A stretch of 64,000 nucleotides of DNA from contig JAUPFV010000003.1 in the NCBI GenBank assembly GCA_036936605.1, positions 107,269,278-107,333,277 on the forward strand, in the 5' to 3' direction. Positions 35,552 to 48,300 of this stretch are shown here, in pieces. Both the position numbers and the translations under genes were made by a program. Positions within the stretch are counted from its first letter, which is position 1. The number at the start of each line of letters is the position of its first letter. The notes below the pieces were generated by a model that was not told the origin of the DNA, ran no database searches, and saw only the letters and a list, made by a program, of their open reading frames with translations. The DNA comes from Limnanthes douglasii subsp. nivea. Lineage: Eukaryota > Streptophyta > Magnoliopsida > Brassicales > Limnanthaceae.

Positions 35552-36199
35552 TTGTCGAAGTTTTACTGTAAAATAAATTTAAAGGTTGAAACTTTGTTTC
35601 TTTTCTTTAGTATTTATTGTGAATTTTGTTTTATTTAGTGCTAAAATTAGAATTAATACTTATATTAAATTTTTAGCAGTACTAATCTAATTTTTTCAAG
35701 TTTTAATTTTTTTTCAAAGCATCAAATAAAGTTAATAAACCACTTGTCTGATTATTTCGTAAATATAAGCACAAGTTTTATTTTTAGAATCATAATTCAA
35801 AAGATAATTTTAAAATAATAATAAATAAATAAATAAACTTAACTTTTGTTAAAAAATAATATATTTAAAAAAATAAAACGTATTAGAGTATTTTGTTAGA
35901 TGCTTATATCAAATATGGATTTAGTATAAATACTGATTTTGAACTAATATTAGAATTCATAGAATATTTCTAAAAACGTCGAACAACATGTCTAAAAAAA
36001 ATATCATACATAAACCCGAAAGGTTTATCACCAAATATTGGTGGTTATTAAAAATAAAATGGTTTTGATAGAAATAGTTGTTGCCCGCCGTTGTCCCAGA
36101 CGCTTAGGGGTGGTTGTTTCTTTGCTATCAAAGACTTATCAATTATCCAAGGTACTTTCCATTTCATTTAAGTTAGAGAGCAAATGCACAGTGGACTGA
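35552..36199. other. AT-rich spacer
   Basis: No gene was found. Confidence 0.5.
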
Positions 36200-36620
36200 T
36201 TTGGTTTCGACTAAACACTCAACCTGCGATCAGCTCTCCATATGGGGGTTGAAGTGGGACATCTCATGTGTACTCTGTAATGGTAGTATGCATTCCATTT
36301 GACCACAATTGTTATGCTAAATTCGGTCTAGAAATTTTGGGTCTAGCTGGGAAAATGGGCTGAGGCTGCTGGTGTTTGCATCTCGAGCCAGAGCCGTCGT
36401 GATCTATCATGTTTGGAAAGAGCGGCATACGAAAACTTTTAGAGGGACCCTTTTTTTTAGCCTCGGCAGTTGCACGCAACATTTATTCTAACCTTTGGTT
36501 TAGATTGGTGGGCACTTCCATGCCATACCTGTTATACACAACATTGCTGAGTATCTCGATGCCGTGGCCTTCTTCGGTCTTGGCTGTGGCTATCCACTAG
36601 TACTAGACTAGTACTTGTTG
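36200..36620 (+). pseudogene. LINE (L1) C-terminal fragment
   Basis: Around 36340-36450 one plus frame reads FASRARAVVIYHVWKERHTKTF. This fits the segment after the zf-RVT region of plant L1 elements (aromatic/basic, I-H-W-x-E-R-N-like). Conserved Cys residues are not clear and stops are frequent. The fragment is short and old. Confidence 0.5.
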
Positions 36621-37230
36621 CGTTTGTTTGGTATGCAGATGATATGGGATAAGATGGTGCAATCTGAACGTGATATGCATCGTGTAGTGATTGCTTACTT
36701 TTCTGACCTCATCTGTTTTGGCAACCCGTCATCTTTTATCAGACCACGTACTTTAGTCCTTGGGTACCTCTAGCCCTAGTTTGTTTGTTTTGACTTTTGA
36801 TGCTTTGGGTCTAGCTCAGTAATGGTCAACCATTATCAGGCAACTTGTCGTTATCAGAGCCCTCGAGCTGTATGAATATTCTTTATTTAATTTAACGCTT
36901 TTAACTACCAAATAAAAGAGAGAATAAAAACAGCTCAAGCTCCATAACCAAGAATGAGTGTATATAGATTGACTTAGTTCAATACAAATCAACCACCATA
37001 TAGAAAATTTCAATGGCGCATCAAATCTATCACATACAGAATTTCCATTTACTTATCTAACAAAACAAACAGCTAAAAAAGTAACTTGGACACTGAATAC
37101 AGCCCTAAATGTCTAGCTTATTTATCAGAATCTGCAAGAATTTTCAGTAATTCTTTCAAGAATTGTATGTACAATGTGTATCCGAACAATCAAATGTATA
37201 GAGACGCATACCTATGTACCAATGACATTA
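36621..37230. other. 3' flank of LDL2
   Basis: This is presumably the 3' UTR and terminator of the minus-strand LDL2 gene. AATAAA-like sequence lies in this stretch on the minus strand (TTTATT at about 36884 on the plus strand). Nothing else was found. Confidence 0.4.
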
Positions 37231-39598
37231 TTAATCAGCAGCCACACGGCTCTTGCCTCTGCTTCTTCGTGCATTAGCAATGCAAGTAATCAAGCTACTA
37301 GCCACGTTTACCAGAGTACTTGTTCCCATTAGTTTCAATCCAAGGTCTTTAGTCAGATACGACAATTTACTTTCAGTACTTCCGCTCAGTTGTTGTAGTT
37401 CGTTTGCCTGTTCACGAGATAACACTGTGTAAAGCAGCAATGGTAGCTCCACAAGTTGTTCGTCCTTTTTTTTCATACCTTTGCTTGAATCTTCTTCAGG
37501 ATGATCAAAAGTAATTCTCATGAACCCTATTGATTGTGGATTCTTTAGTGTCGGATTGAATACGAAGGAAAACTTGCCAGTTTCTACATCAGGCCTCCTA
37601 AAAAGATCTGCCAATACATCTTTATTCATTCCGACATTCTTTGGCACAGACTTCTTTGTAATTGTTTGACGTAGTAACCTTGTGGCTCGTAAGATTTGTG
37701 AAGCTTCTCTTAAGCCACTCAAATACGCACCATGCATTGTGGCTGGATACTTCCTGGTCGTGGCCTCGCCAGCAAAAAATAACCGATTTGATATGCTCTC
37801 TGCTAGTATGTCATAATCGCTGCCAGAAGATTGTACCCCAACATGAGAATAGGAACCATAAGACAATGGATCACTAGCCCATCTTGTACAAATTGTTTGT
37901 ATAGGATTAGGCACTTCGATGCCTTTTGGACCATATACACCTGCTTGCAAGAAAAACAAAATTGATAAGACGGAAATACTATATCGATGTCACGTTTTAA
38001 TGCAAAAATGGGACTAGAATTAATATAAGAATCATTTTTTTAACGAAAAGATCATCAGTATTACCTTTAAGTTTTGCTAGAACGCGATGGAGCACAGTGG
38101 TAGGATCCATGCTTTCAAAATCCTGTGCAGCTTTTCCTGCAACAAGAGCAATCAACACTGCTCCACCAGAAACCGTATGATAACCGTAGAACAAAAAGAA
38201 CTCCCCACGCCTATTGCTATCTTCATTAAGGCATCCAAATGTATCCAGATCATCCCCCCAAAACACATTATTAAAGAGCATGGCCACTTTATTAAGGAGG
38301 CCGAAACCTAATCTATCGATTGCTCCCAGCTTTCTCTCAGGTAACTCTGGTTCAAATTTGATGGTCTTTCTTTTCAAGACACCAAGAGGCACAGTGCAAA
38401 GAACCATATCTGCTTGAAAGACTTGGCTGTCGACTGTCACCTCTACACCTCCATCACCATATCTAATCGCATCTACAGTCTTCCCATAGAATACTGGAAC
38501 TCCTTTACACAATGCTTTTATCAGACTCCAATTCCCTCCAGCAAGAAGACAGTGGTCCCCACCCATCTCATATGGATCATCCTGATCCCAATAGGCTGCT
38601 GACAAGTTTGAAAGACACCCAGCATTGGCGTACTCTAAGTTAGCAAGGTGCCAATCTAGAAGTTGTCTTTCCTCGGGCGTCGTAGCCACGGCATACAGCT
38701 GCCTGAGTGTCTCTAAAACAGAACCCAGAGAAATGTTGTTTGCAGTACGACCCATAATTTGTCTCAGCTCAGTGACTTTGTCAAGCAACTTATTGAAAAT
38801 GATTTCGATCTTTGAGTCAGTTTCCTCATCTACAGGCAATCCATCTGGCTTGTATAGAGGACATTTATCTCTAACCTTATGCAAGGGAATTAAAAGTTGT
38901 CTTGCAAGAACTCCGAGTGGGTTAGCGTGGATTCCAGTAATGACACTGCCACCCAGTTCCGCAGCAGCAAATGTACCCTCCCTACCGATCTTCTGAGTAT
39001 AAACTCTTCCCCCAGGACGATTTCTCCCTTCCAGAACAACAACCTTGAAACCGAACGATAAGAGCTGCCTTGCTGCTGACAGACCAGCGAGTCCAGCCCC
39101 AATTATTATAACAGACCCTTCATTTGCCTCCTCTGGCATTAAGGACTCAGACAATGAGGAAACCCCAAAATTAATGTATCCATTATATAAAAGAAAGTCA
39201 TAAGCAGCAGAAATTAAATGCTCATACTCACTGCTCACACATTCTTTTATCTGTCCTTTACTTATCCATGTCTGTACATTACTCCTCCACGTTGCAAGAA
39301 TATGATTCCTCACGACAATGTAATCATTCTGCTCCTCCCCACCCATATCCTTCACCACCCCGGCTTCAATCTCCTCTTCAAGCAAGGCATCTATTGGAAA
39401 CCCTACAGATAAAGCTATCATAGCCTCAGTTTTGGTCTCTTTCTCTAAATCCACAGTTGTCCTGTTTCTCTTCTTCGACACACTACCCAAATGCTTCTCC
39501 ATGAACTCATCCATGACATTCTCACTGTAATTCTTCGCACTAGCATTTTTTCGCTGTGACCTCCTCGAGACCAATTTTTCGGGGGATGGATTCTCCAT
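37231..39598 (-). CDS. LDL2: LSD1-like histone lysine demethylase LDL2
   Basis: Two coding exons (38065-39598 and 37231-37940) flank a 124-bp GT-AG intron and give 747 residues, close to the size of Arabidopsis LDL2. The product is a flavin amine oxidase that removes methyl groups from histone H3 lysine 4 in the nucleus. Domains in order: a basic N-terminus; a SWIRM domain (about residues 62-155, with SVGFPIDALLEEEIEAGVV and GYINFGV); the FAD dinucleotide fold (IIIGAGLAGLSAARQL); LEGRNRPGGRVYTQ; substrate domain; and GLLNKVAMLF with the Lys equivalent to LSD1 Lys661. FFAGEATTRKYPATMHGAYL is the last FAD block. A C-terminal tail shared with LDL2/FLD follows. No tower insertion is present, as in plant members. 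I chose the ATG at 39598; an in-frame ATG ten codons upstream (39628) is the alternative. LDL2 is preferred over LDL1/FLD by the N-terminal and SWIRM wording. Confidence 0.95.
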
Positions 39599-39661
39599 TA
39601 CTATTGCTATCTCGGGTAAATGCGCCAATCTGCCAGTTATATTCTCTTCAAAACAGTTAGC

Positions 39662-41914
39662 CTATAAATCAACAAAGGATACCAGGTTAATACAAGCGTA
39701 CAGCTCTTACTTGAGATAGCAATTATGTAAACAAAGTTGTATTGAAGTTTTTACAAGCGTACAACTCTTAGTCTATGTCGAATTATTCACTCGTAGCTTT
39801 TTGCAATAATTAAAATTAAATATAAGTCACATTATAAAACTGGAGAAAAAAATAATACTTGTATCTATTTTGAAGTCTGAAGAAGGACTATTAAGCGCCT
39901 AGAATGACACTCTCAATAGCCTACGGATTTGGGGAGTTACCTTTTCCTAATATATGCAAGTTCCACGATTTAAGTATACTCTTTAAAGATTGAAGCTCTA
40001 CCAAAACAGTAGATGATGTAGGACAGAAATAAACAGATAGAGTTGGAATCACTCCAACAACGAGCTTTGCGCTCAAGGCTTCACACCTAAGGTTAGAGCT
40101 TCACGCTCAAGGCTTCGCGCCTAATTTAAAGCTTCACGCTCAAGGTTTCTACACCTAGGTTTCCTTTTACAGGATACGAGTAAGACTCAACTTTTTTTAT
40201 TTCTCAAAAGACTGCCTTATACAATCACCTTACATCCTTTATATAGGAGATAATAAGACTCTAAGGCTTGTTGTAATTTCAAAAGACCCTAAGTTACTGA
40301 CTTATTAAAAGCATGTAATAAAAAGGTAATAAAGAGCTCCACATAATTGTGACTCTTTCAGTTCTTAGTTTCTGTTCTGCATCAGTAGAGAGTTTACTTA
40401 AATTGTAAAAATAATCAGCACTAATCCATTTCATTTGGGTCAGACAATTAAGGTAACATAATATATTGTCTAGATTATTCCTATTGAAGAGAAATGAGAT
40501 AACTATTGTCGAAGTTAAAATTGAAATTTACCAAAACTTTAAGTGATTGTGTGGGAATTCAAGGAAATGTCCAACCATCCACGTGATAGAAACAAGGTCC
40601 TAGCAAAGTGGATTATCCTGATATGTGAAACAAAATCGAGAACGCAGCATGCTACTCATTTTCCACTTTTAACAACCAATGTCAAACTTGAATCAAAGCT
40701 AAACTAGGCTTACAGATTGATAAATTACCCAAATCGTGAAACACTAATCGATAACTTATGGGTATAGTAAACAGTCCTACAACTTTAGACTACTTAAAAT
40801 CTAAAACTTAGAATTCTATTATGTTTCAGGTTCTCAGAGGTGCCAGTAATGTCCTTTCAGTTGAAACTTGTTTGTTGCTTTGCAAAATCCTTCCAAAACG
40901 AAACAGTTAGTATGATATGATAAATGAATCGCTGTATTCCTGAAACCTACCTAGATAGGTCAGTGCTTTAAGATCCTCTAAAGCTTGCACCTACACCGGT
41001 TGCGTACTGGTTGCTACTCAGAATAAGCCCATGTATATTACACTAGTATTCTTTAGTGGCGTAGATTGGGTACAGTAATGTGCTGCTCAGTTTGCACTTT
41101 GCAGTTCAGATGTAAGATAAATTATGCTTGAGTGAGTTTAATGTCAATCTGAGCTGGTACAGAAGGACAATAAGAGACCCTAAATCTGATTCTTCTCCAC
41201 TATGAACATCAGTTTCAACTCTCTTCACTCTCTTTCCTTTCTTCTCATATCCCTCTAAATATATATATAACCCTCCACATGATATCCTATGTTTTATAAA
41301 ATTTATGAAACCCCCTGAACAAAGACTCCATCATAAGCACCTACATTGTCAGTTTCCACCCTAGAGCCCTACATATACCTCCCTTCATAAAACTTCTCTA
41401 TCTCCATCTCTTTGTCACTCCAAACTCCTTCATAGCTTTCACATTTTTCTTATCCATCTACTCCCTCCTTCCTATCTCAATCTCCCTCCTCCTAACTTTC
41501 CTATTCCTCTCTCAAAACCTCTTCACAACCGAATTCTATATAATTGGTCTCCTTTTTGCAAATATGGATTCGCACAAAGTTACATTTCTAGTATTTTCCC
41601 AGTTCATCAAACAACCTATGATTAGGTGACCGAAACAACCAAGGTATATATTATCGCAATCTTATCTAGATCACCTTAACCACTAGAATTTCTACAGGTT
41701 TCAACAAAACTCAAAAAAATCACGAAAAGTTAGTACTCGTTTACTTTCAGCCAAACGAAAAGTAGTAGATAAATATTATTGTCACGATTAACATCTTCCA
41801 TGAATTAAGAGTTCGTGCTTGAAATTTGCGAGAATTTCACAAATGATTGGCCAAAGATAATCGGGAATTTGGATTCCGAGACTTAATTTACAAGAGAATT
41901 TGTAGAAGAGTTAC
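39662..41914 (-). other. LDL2 5'-leader intron
   Basis: A CAAAG|GTAACT donor at 41914 and a TTTATAG|GC acceptor at 39662 bound a 2,253-bp intron between a leader exon (about 41915-42000) and the coding exon. The intron holds a small tandem repeat and no ORF of note. The junctions are predicted from sequence only. Confidence 0.65.
40062..40168. repeat. ~35-bp tandem repeat in the LDL2 leader intron
   Basis: Three imperfect units of the form AGCTT(T/C)(G/A)CGCTCAAGG followed by (C/T)TTC...CACCTA. The flanking sequence (40020-40400) has a look of LTR 3' sequence, but I could not bound an element. Confidence 0.7.
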
Positions 41915-42000
41915 CTTTGAAGAAACGGAGTAGAGTTTCAGATTGGAGATGTGGTATGAAGCAGCGAGTCAATGTACATCAGAGATCAAAATGTTGGAGA

Positions 42001-42009
42001 TTAGGGTTT
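42001..42009 (-). promoter_or_regulatory. Telo-box near the LDL2 transcription start
   Basis: AAACCCTAA on the minus strand, next to a GC-rich palindrome (GGCGC-GAG-CGCC, about 42014-42025). Telo-boxes near the start are typical of plant genes expressed in dividing cells. Only the sequence is seen; activity is inferred. Confidence 0.45.
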
Positions 42010-42259
42010 TTATGGCGCGAGCGCCTACAATTTGAGAAACCGAGTTAAGTTGGGTACATTAGACTGTGAGTGGCTGGATTTTGGAGGGAAGATGGAACGT
42101 AGAGTTTGGGTGGGCCGCCCTTAATCATGGGCCTCCGTAGAGTTATATCTCGTTTTTGTTGGATTTTATGTTGTAGGATTTCGAATAGTTTTGTTAGATC
42201 TTTCATCCATTTATTATTATTATACCTATTTTAAAAGAACAAGTTATAAATAGGGATTT

Positions 42260-43051
42260 ATATTGCATTCGGAACTTGATTTACAGCATGACTATTGTTC
42301 ATGTTTTTAGGGAGCAAAATCATGCTGCTGATTGGCTTGCGCATTATGCTATAAATCAGAAATCAATCTACAATATATCTGTTAACTCTATTCTCATTGA
42401 ATTAAAAGCAATTATGATTTTAGAGGCTTTAAATCTAGGTTACATAACTGTTTGATAAAATACCTTGTTATGTTTGTAATGTTTTGAGTCAAGATCTGAT
42501 TTGATTCTCTCTTTGTATTTGATGTTGCTCGCTCTTATCTTGGTATACTGCTGGTTGGTCCTGAGTCATTGAGGCTGATGTGAGTTTCGGTGATGTTCTT
42601 CCTTTATACCGAAGAGTTGGCCTTGACTTGCTGTTGGATTTGTGGCTGAAGTTGGTGCTGATATTCTTTATGTTGTGGAGTTTGGTCTTGGCTTGCTGAT
42701 GGCTTTGCAGATGTTTAGGTTGGTTGGGCTGTTCGCTATTGTGAAGGCTTTTCAAGGTGTATCATGCTTGTTGCAAAGCTTTATGTTGCTGAAGCTTCTC
42801 TTGGCTTCTTCTTTGGCTCTAAGCATTATGGGTGCCTGTAAATTCGCTGATTGGTTTTTTGTGGCTGTTTTGGAAGAGTCTTTCTCTTATAGTTTAGTTG
42901 GCTTGTAATAAAATTAGGGTTTCTTTTTCTGTTGTATTGGGCTTTAGGGTTTTGTTTAGGGCCTTTGGTTTTTTAAATTTGGTTTCCCACGTCTGTAAAA
43001 CTTTTCTCTATTTTATTAAATATCTCATTTAAAAAATAAAATAAAAAATAA
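42260..43051 (+). mobile_element. 5'-truncated L1 LINE with 14-bp target duplication
   Basis: ATAAATAGGGATTT occurs at 42246-42259 and again at 43052-43065, flanking about 790 bp that end in an A-rich tail (about 43031-43057). The start encodes HVFREQNHAADWLAHYA, the end of the RNase H-like domain at the C-terminus of plant L1 pol. It stops about 35 residues later. The remainder is 3' UTR. The 88-codon frame at 42642-42908 is in that UTR and is not a gene. Confidence 0.88.
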
Positions 43052-43065
43052 ATAAATAGGGATTT

Positions 43066-45309
43066 GCATTTTTTTCCTCTTTTCTCTCAAAGACTTCTCA
43101 AGCAATCCAAAATCATAACACGTAGTTTCTTGAATCCGACCTCACGACAACATAAAAGTATGTCATACAAGTTTAGTAGTTTAGTTTTTATTCGATTTCA
43201 TTGCATATTCTCGCTGATATTTAGGTTTCAATTTCTATTTTTAAAAAACTTGATTGTTGTAGGATTTACGTTGTTTTGTTGATTTGATATGCTAATACTG
43301 TTTGTGAGTTGTAAATTTGTGTTTTGCGTTTAATTTGACATGAATGGTGCATGATTTAGTGTTTTAGGGTTTCAGTTTATTAGGGTTTATGGGTTCGTGT
43401 TCATCGCACAACATTCGCAATCAGGCATGATTTTTTTGTAAATATCGTGTGGCGGGAACGATGGTCTGTCGCAAACATTCGTGCGACAGACCAACCTAGA
43501 AACTCAGAATACATGCGAAATATCGAAAGTTGTTCACATAGTTTATGTGAATTATAAAATGTTAGAATTGTGTTTCATTACATGATTTGTTAATTGGGTT
43601 GATGGTTTATTGTATGCTTACATAATGTGTATGTAGTTTAAAATTTATTATTTGTGTACTTATTGGAAAATACATGTTTCGTACTAGTTTATTAGTTATT
43701 AAACCGATGAAATATTAGTTTTTTCAAAAATAGTTCAACAAAGATGAGTGCTACTACACAGTGTGATTGAAATTCGACCCCAATGCACTGGTGGCCAAAC
43801 AAGTGGTCCCTATCAAGGAAGAGCCAGGATCGCGTACTAAACGATGTCTGCGTCGTGGTGATGCAGCTGATGATACGAGTCATGATGTTAGTTGGGCTGG
43901 GGAGGATTTTGACCGAGTCATGCCCCACGTCCCTCGACTTTATCCAGATTCTGGCCTACATGAGACATACATCATATTTCATGACGATGTAAGTTTCTTT
44001 ACAACTCTATTTATTTAGTGTCATCTTAATTTTGATTTAAAACTTTATTATTTACAATTTATTTTGTTAATTGTATTTTGTACAAAAGAGTAAGCCTATG
44101 TTGCTTCTCCATATACGATAATCTTCGTAAGTGAGACTTCAGTCGTAATCATACCAGAGTACGCTCGAGGGTAATGAGGACTATTATCGGACCGCTCATC
44201 GACACTATATCACATTGGCATACCAACATAAATTTGACAGAGGTATTTCTCGAGTGTTGGCATGATGAGACATCTTTATTGCACATCTTCTTCAGCAAGA
44301 TGACCATCACGCTCGATGATGTCCATGTCATTACCGGATTTCCGATATGAGGTAATATTTTTGAAGTCCTACCTTTTACTAATGAGGTTGAGAAATTGAT
44401 GACATATAGTAAGATGTTAGGTATTCGTCCGTCTGAGCTAGATAGCAACCTTAGGAACGACAATAGTTTGACCTTGCATTGGTTGAGGGAAATATTTTCA
44501 CATGCGCGATATACTTATAGTAAGGTCACCTACATCTTGTGTGATTATGCTACCCGAGCTATAATATGCGCCAATAAAACTGGAAATTTGATTTCACTCG
44601 ATTACCGATAGTTTGTAAATAATTACTAGCATATAAATATGTATAATTAGGTTCAGTTAGCTTTGGCACAACTTTACCACACATTATGCAAGATTTCTAT
44701 GCACGCCACTAATGGTATATGCGGGTTTACTAGGTTGCTCGAGGTATGGATTTTTTTAATCATTTTAGGACTTTTGGTGTTCTCTTGTACTCTGCATTTA
44801 CTATATTTGCACCGCATATCTGCCACTACACTATAGAGAAGGTTAGCTCATCACAGGTTATACATGTGGATATCAAACACACCATAGCTATGTCTACCAT
44901 TCTCGATGTAAGTTTTATCATTTTTTAATGCATACTTACTTTCATTAACTTTAATAAATACTAAATATTTAATGTATTTCAGGTCACTTTCCTTCCATAT
45001 GTTTTTACGGGGTGTGCAAGAGTTTTAACAGATAAGTTGGATTGAGCATACTCTCAAGTCGTTCGATATAGTAATACCTTAGTTCCTGATTGCGTGACTC
45101 GTCAGATGGGCTACATTCAGATGCTATCACAATTATAACACATGCTTATGGCACATACTTATGGCATGACCGCATAATATGCACAATTATATGAAATCAT
45201 GTCGTGCAAGCTGTGCGAAATCAATGTTCCTGTTGAATTTCCATAGCCAAAATATTTGTCTAGCATCGCACACGAGACCAAAATATATAGAGTCGCACAA
45301 AACTGTGAT
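43066..45309 (+). pseudogene. Plant mobile domain (PMD) gene, decayed copy
   Basis: The segment matches the intact PMD gene at 56732-58557 block by block. A CT-rich 5' leader and intron with hairpin come first. FDRVMPHVPRLYPDSGLHE follows (43900s; intact: FRRVNPHVPGLYPEYAQHE). Then MTITLDDVHVITGFPI (about 44296-44345), ANKTGNLISLDYR (about 44570-44610), LAQLYHTLCKISMHAT (about 44665) and RQMGYIQMLSQL (about 45100). It is broken by stops and frameshifts. The copia element at 45310 cuts it before its natural end. Confidence 0.88.
43462..43493. repeat. Perfect 12-bp hairpin in the leader intron of the decayed PMD gene
   Basis: TGGTCTGTCGCA (43462-43473), an 8-base loop, then TGCGACAGACCA (43482-43493). 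It occupies the same place in the gene as the larger hairpin at 56437-56517. Confidence 0.9.
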
Positions 45310-48300
45310 TGAAAATAAATTAGATTAATATCTAATTTATTTTAGTCAAAGATTTAGTTAATATATTGTAGAATAATATCTATTGTATATTCAGTACTCT
45401 AAACAAATCTAGGATAATAAATATTATAATAAATTAGATATTGTAACAATTTTAAACTATTATAAAATGAGAACGAGAACAAGAAATGAGAATTACTTTT
45501 TTCAGAAACAAAATACTTTTGATATGGTATCACAATTGAATTGATTTTTTTTCTCTCGTAGAGTATTTGGACGGTAAGTGTTTTTTCGAAAGTATTTGGA
45601 TGGTAATATTTTTTTCTTCATTTTGGAGAGTATTAAGGGGGTTTAGTTTCAAATGTTTCCTTTCTTTCGTGAAATATTTGGGTAGTGAGATTTTAGATTT
45701 TTTTTATCGTAGAATTTTTTTTCTTGACTACATTATGTCACTAGATAAATTTGACTCGTTTCATATTAAATTTACGGGGAAAATTATTCTACTTGAGAAT
45801 ATTAATTTCAATTGTATGTGAAAGGAAAATAATTATAGAGTCATATTGATGAGGGTGATCCTGCACCTCTAAATGTTAATGTTTTGTTTAAGTGAGAAAT
45901 AAAAGATGCTAGAATTATTACTTGAATTCGTAGTCCGCTTGAACCTCATCTTGTTCTCACCATAAAACCCTATAAAATTATTGATGATATGTAGAATTAT
46001 CTGAAGCAATTTATAATCAAGAAAACTATGCTAGGAGATTTCAATTGGAGTATGAGATGTCTAATTATACTTAAAGAAGTCTCTTCATTGAATCATATTT
46101 TTCTGGTTTTCAAAACCTTTGGGTTGATTATGTAGATATTATATATGTTGATATTCCTAGTGCAGCTCTTTTTGCTATCCAGACTATGCATGCAACCAGA
46201 AAACAAAATCAATTTTTGATGAAGTTACGACCGCATTTTGAAACTGCACGCTCTAATCTGATGAATCGTCATCCTGTATCATATCTGGATACATGTTTAG
46301 GTTAACTTCTTTGTAGGAAGCAACAAATGATAACTCAAGTATTAGTTGAACATCAAGTTAATATTAGTAGACATGTTCAGGTGGCTTATACAACACAAGA
46401 GAAAAATAAAATTAGAGACATGCGTGTTATACAATGCAATAGTTGTAATTATTTATGTCATAGTGCTCGGGATTATCCCAAAAAAGTCTGTAACTACTGC
46501 AAGAAACAGAGGCACATCTCTGATTTTCCTATTCTACCTGAATGACAATAATGTACTATCTATCATGCTTTTATTAGTGCTTCTTCTTTTATTGTATTGC
46601 TTACTGCCTCACCGATTGTTCCTATTCTTTTTCCAACAACAGATTCAAACACACTCACTCCTATAATGGTATAACAAATGATCACTTATGCCTTTTATGC
46701 TTTTGAACTCTCGGGTATTCTTAAAAATTATTCTACACCATGGTATTTTGATTTAGGATCCTCAAATCATATGACCAATGTCGTTGTCCCTCTTTCTAAT
46801 GTTATAAATTATGATGGAAATCTGAAAATTAACACAGTTGATGGTAATTATATGCCTATTAGTGATGTTGGTGATCTTTCTTCCACATTCACTAATGTTA
46901 TCATGTCTTCTGGCATCTCCACAAATCTTATTTATGTTGGTCAAGTGGTCGATAACAATTTTTATATACTTTTCTCTCGTTCTGGTTGTGTTGTGCAATA
47001 TCAAATGTCAAAGAAGATTATTGTGGAGGGTCATAAAGTGGGAAAACTCTTTCCATTAGATAAGTCTTCTTCCACTTATATTCCTAGTTTTCCTCTTTCA
47101 TTTGCATCTAATGGTGTTGGTTCACGAAACCAAATGTGGCATAGTCGTCTAGGTCATCCACACTCTGATGTACTTCCTACTTAGGTTCATTCTGGATTAT
47201 TGGGAAATCAAACAACTTATTTTCTTGATATCTCTTTCGATTGTACATCATGCAAACTTGGTAAAAGTAAGGTTTTACTTTTTCCTCATCATGCATCTCG
47301 TACTTTATAATGCTTTGATGTGATTCATAATGATATATGGGTAATTGCACCCATTATTTCTCATGCACACTACAAGTATTTTGTTACATTCATTGATGAT
47401 TTTAGTCGTTTTACTTGGGTTTACTTTTTTCGGGTTAAAAATGAAGTTTTTTCAGTTTTTAAACATTTTCTTGCATTTATTAAAACTCAATTTTCTGCCA
47501 ATATAAAATTTCTACAACCTGCTTATGGGAGTGAATACACGTCATATGAGTTTTAAAACTTTATTCAAAATAAAAGGATTATCTCTCTGTATTCTTATCA
47601 TTCGAGACCACAACAAAATGGTGTTGCTGAGGGAAAAAACTATCTACTTAAATCGTTTGTACCTAATAATTTTTTGATATAGAGCACTTTATACTGTTGT
47701 TCTTAATCAATCGCCTACTGTCTCCTACGTTAAATCATGTTTATCCTTTTTAAGTTGCTTGGTCATTCTCTTTCATATTCAAATCTTTGTACTTTTGGAT
47801 GTGTTTGTTTTGTATACCTCCATACTCATGAACGTCATAAACTTACTGCTCAATCTTTAAAATATGTTTTTCTTTGTTATGTTATTCCTTATAAGTGTTT
47901 TGTTTAATATGATCCTCATGATCTTCGTATTTTGTTGTTAGGAATGTATTTTTTTTAAACAAAAAATTCTATTCCATCTTATGTTGATCCGTTTTTTGCA
48001 TTTTATCTCTCATGCCTAGTTTTTCTGATATATTCCATAGAGAGGTTTAAACCTGGTTTATGTATCAAATACGTACTAGAGATGAGTCTTGCCCCACTCA
48101 TTTTGTGATCTCTTATAATATTTTATCGATACCCGATCATGCTCTTGCCTCCACAACTCTTTATTGATCTACTCGTCATTCTCGACCCCCTGATATGTAT
48201 GGTTTTTCTTCCCATGTCTATTTCGTAACTACTTTATCCAGTATTTCAATTCCCACTAGATACGAAAAATCCATGGAACATGAGTGTTGGAAAAATGAAA

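Noticed and set aside
38625..38996. Plus-strand frame of 123 codons
   Set aside because: Shadow of LDL2 exon 1, which is conserved on the minus strand.
42642..42908. 88-codon hydrophobic frame
   Set aside because: It lies in the 3' UTR of the truncated LINE and has no homologue I recognise.
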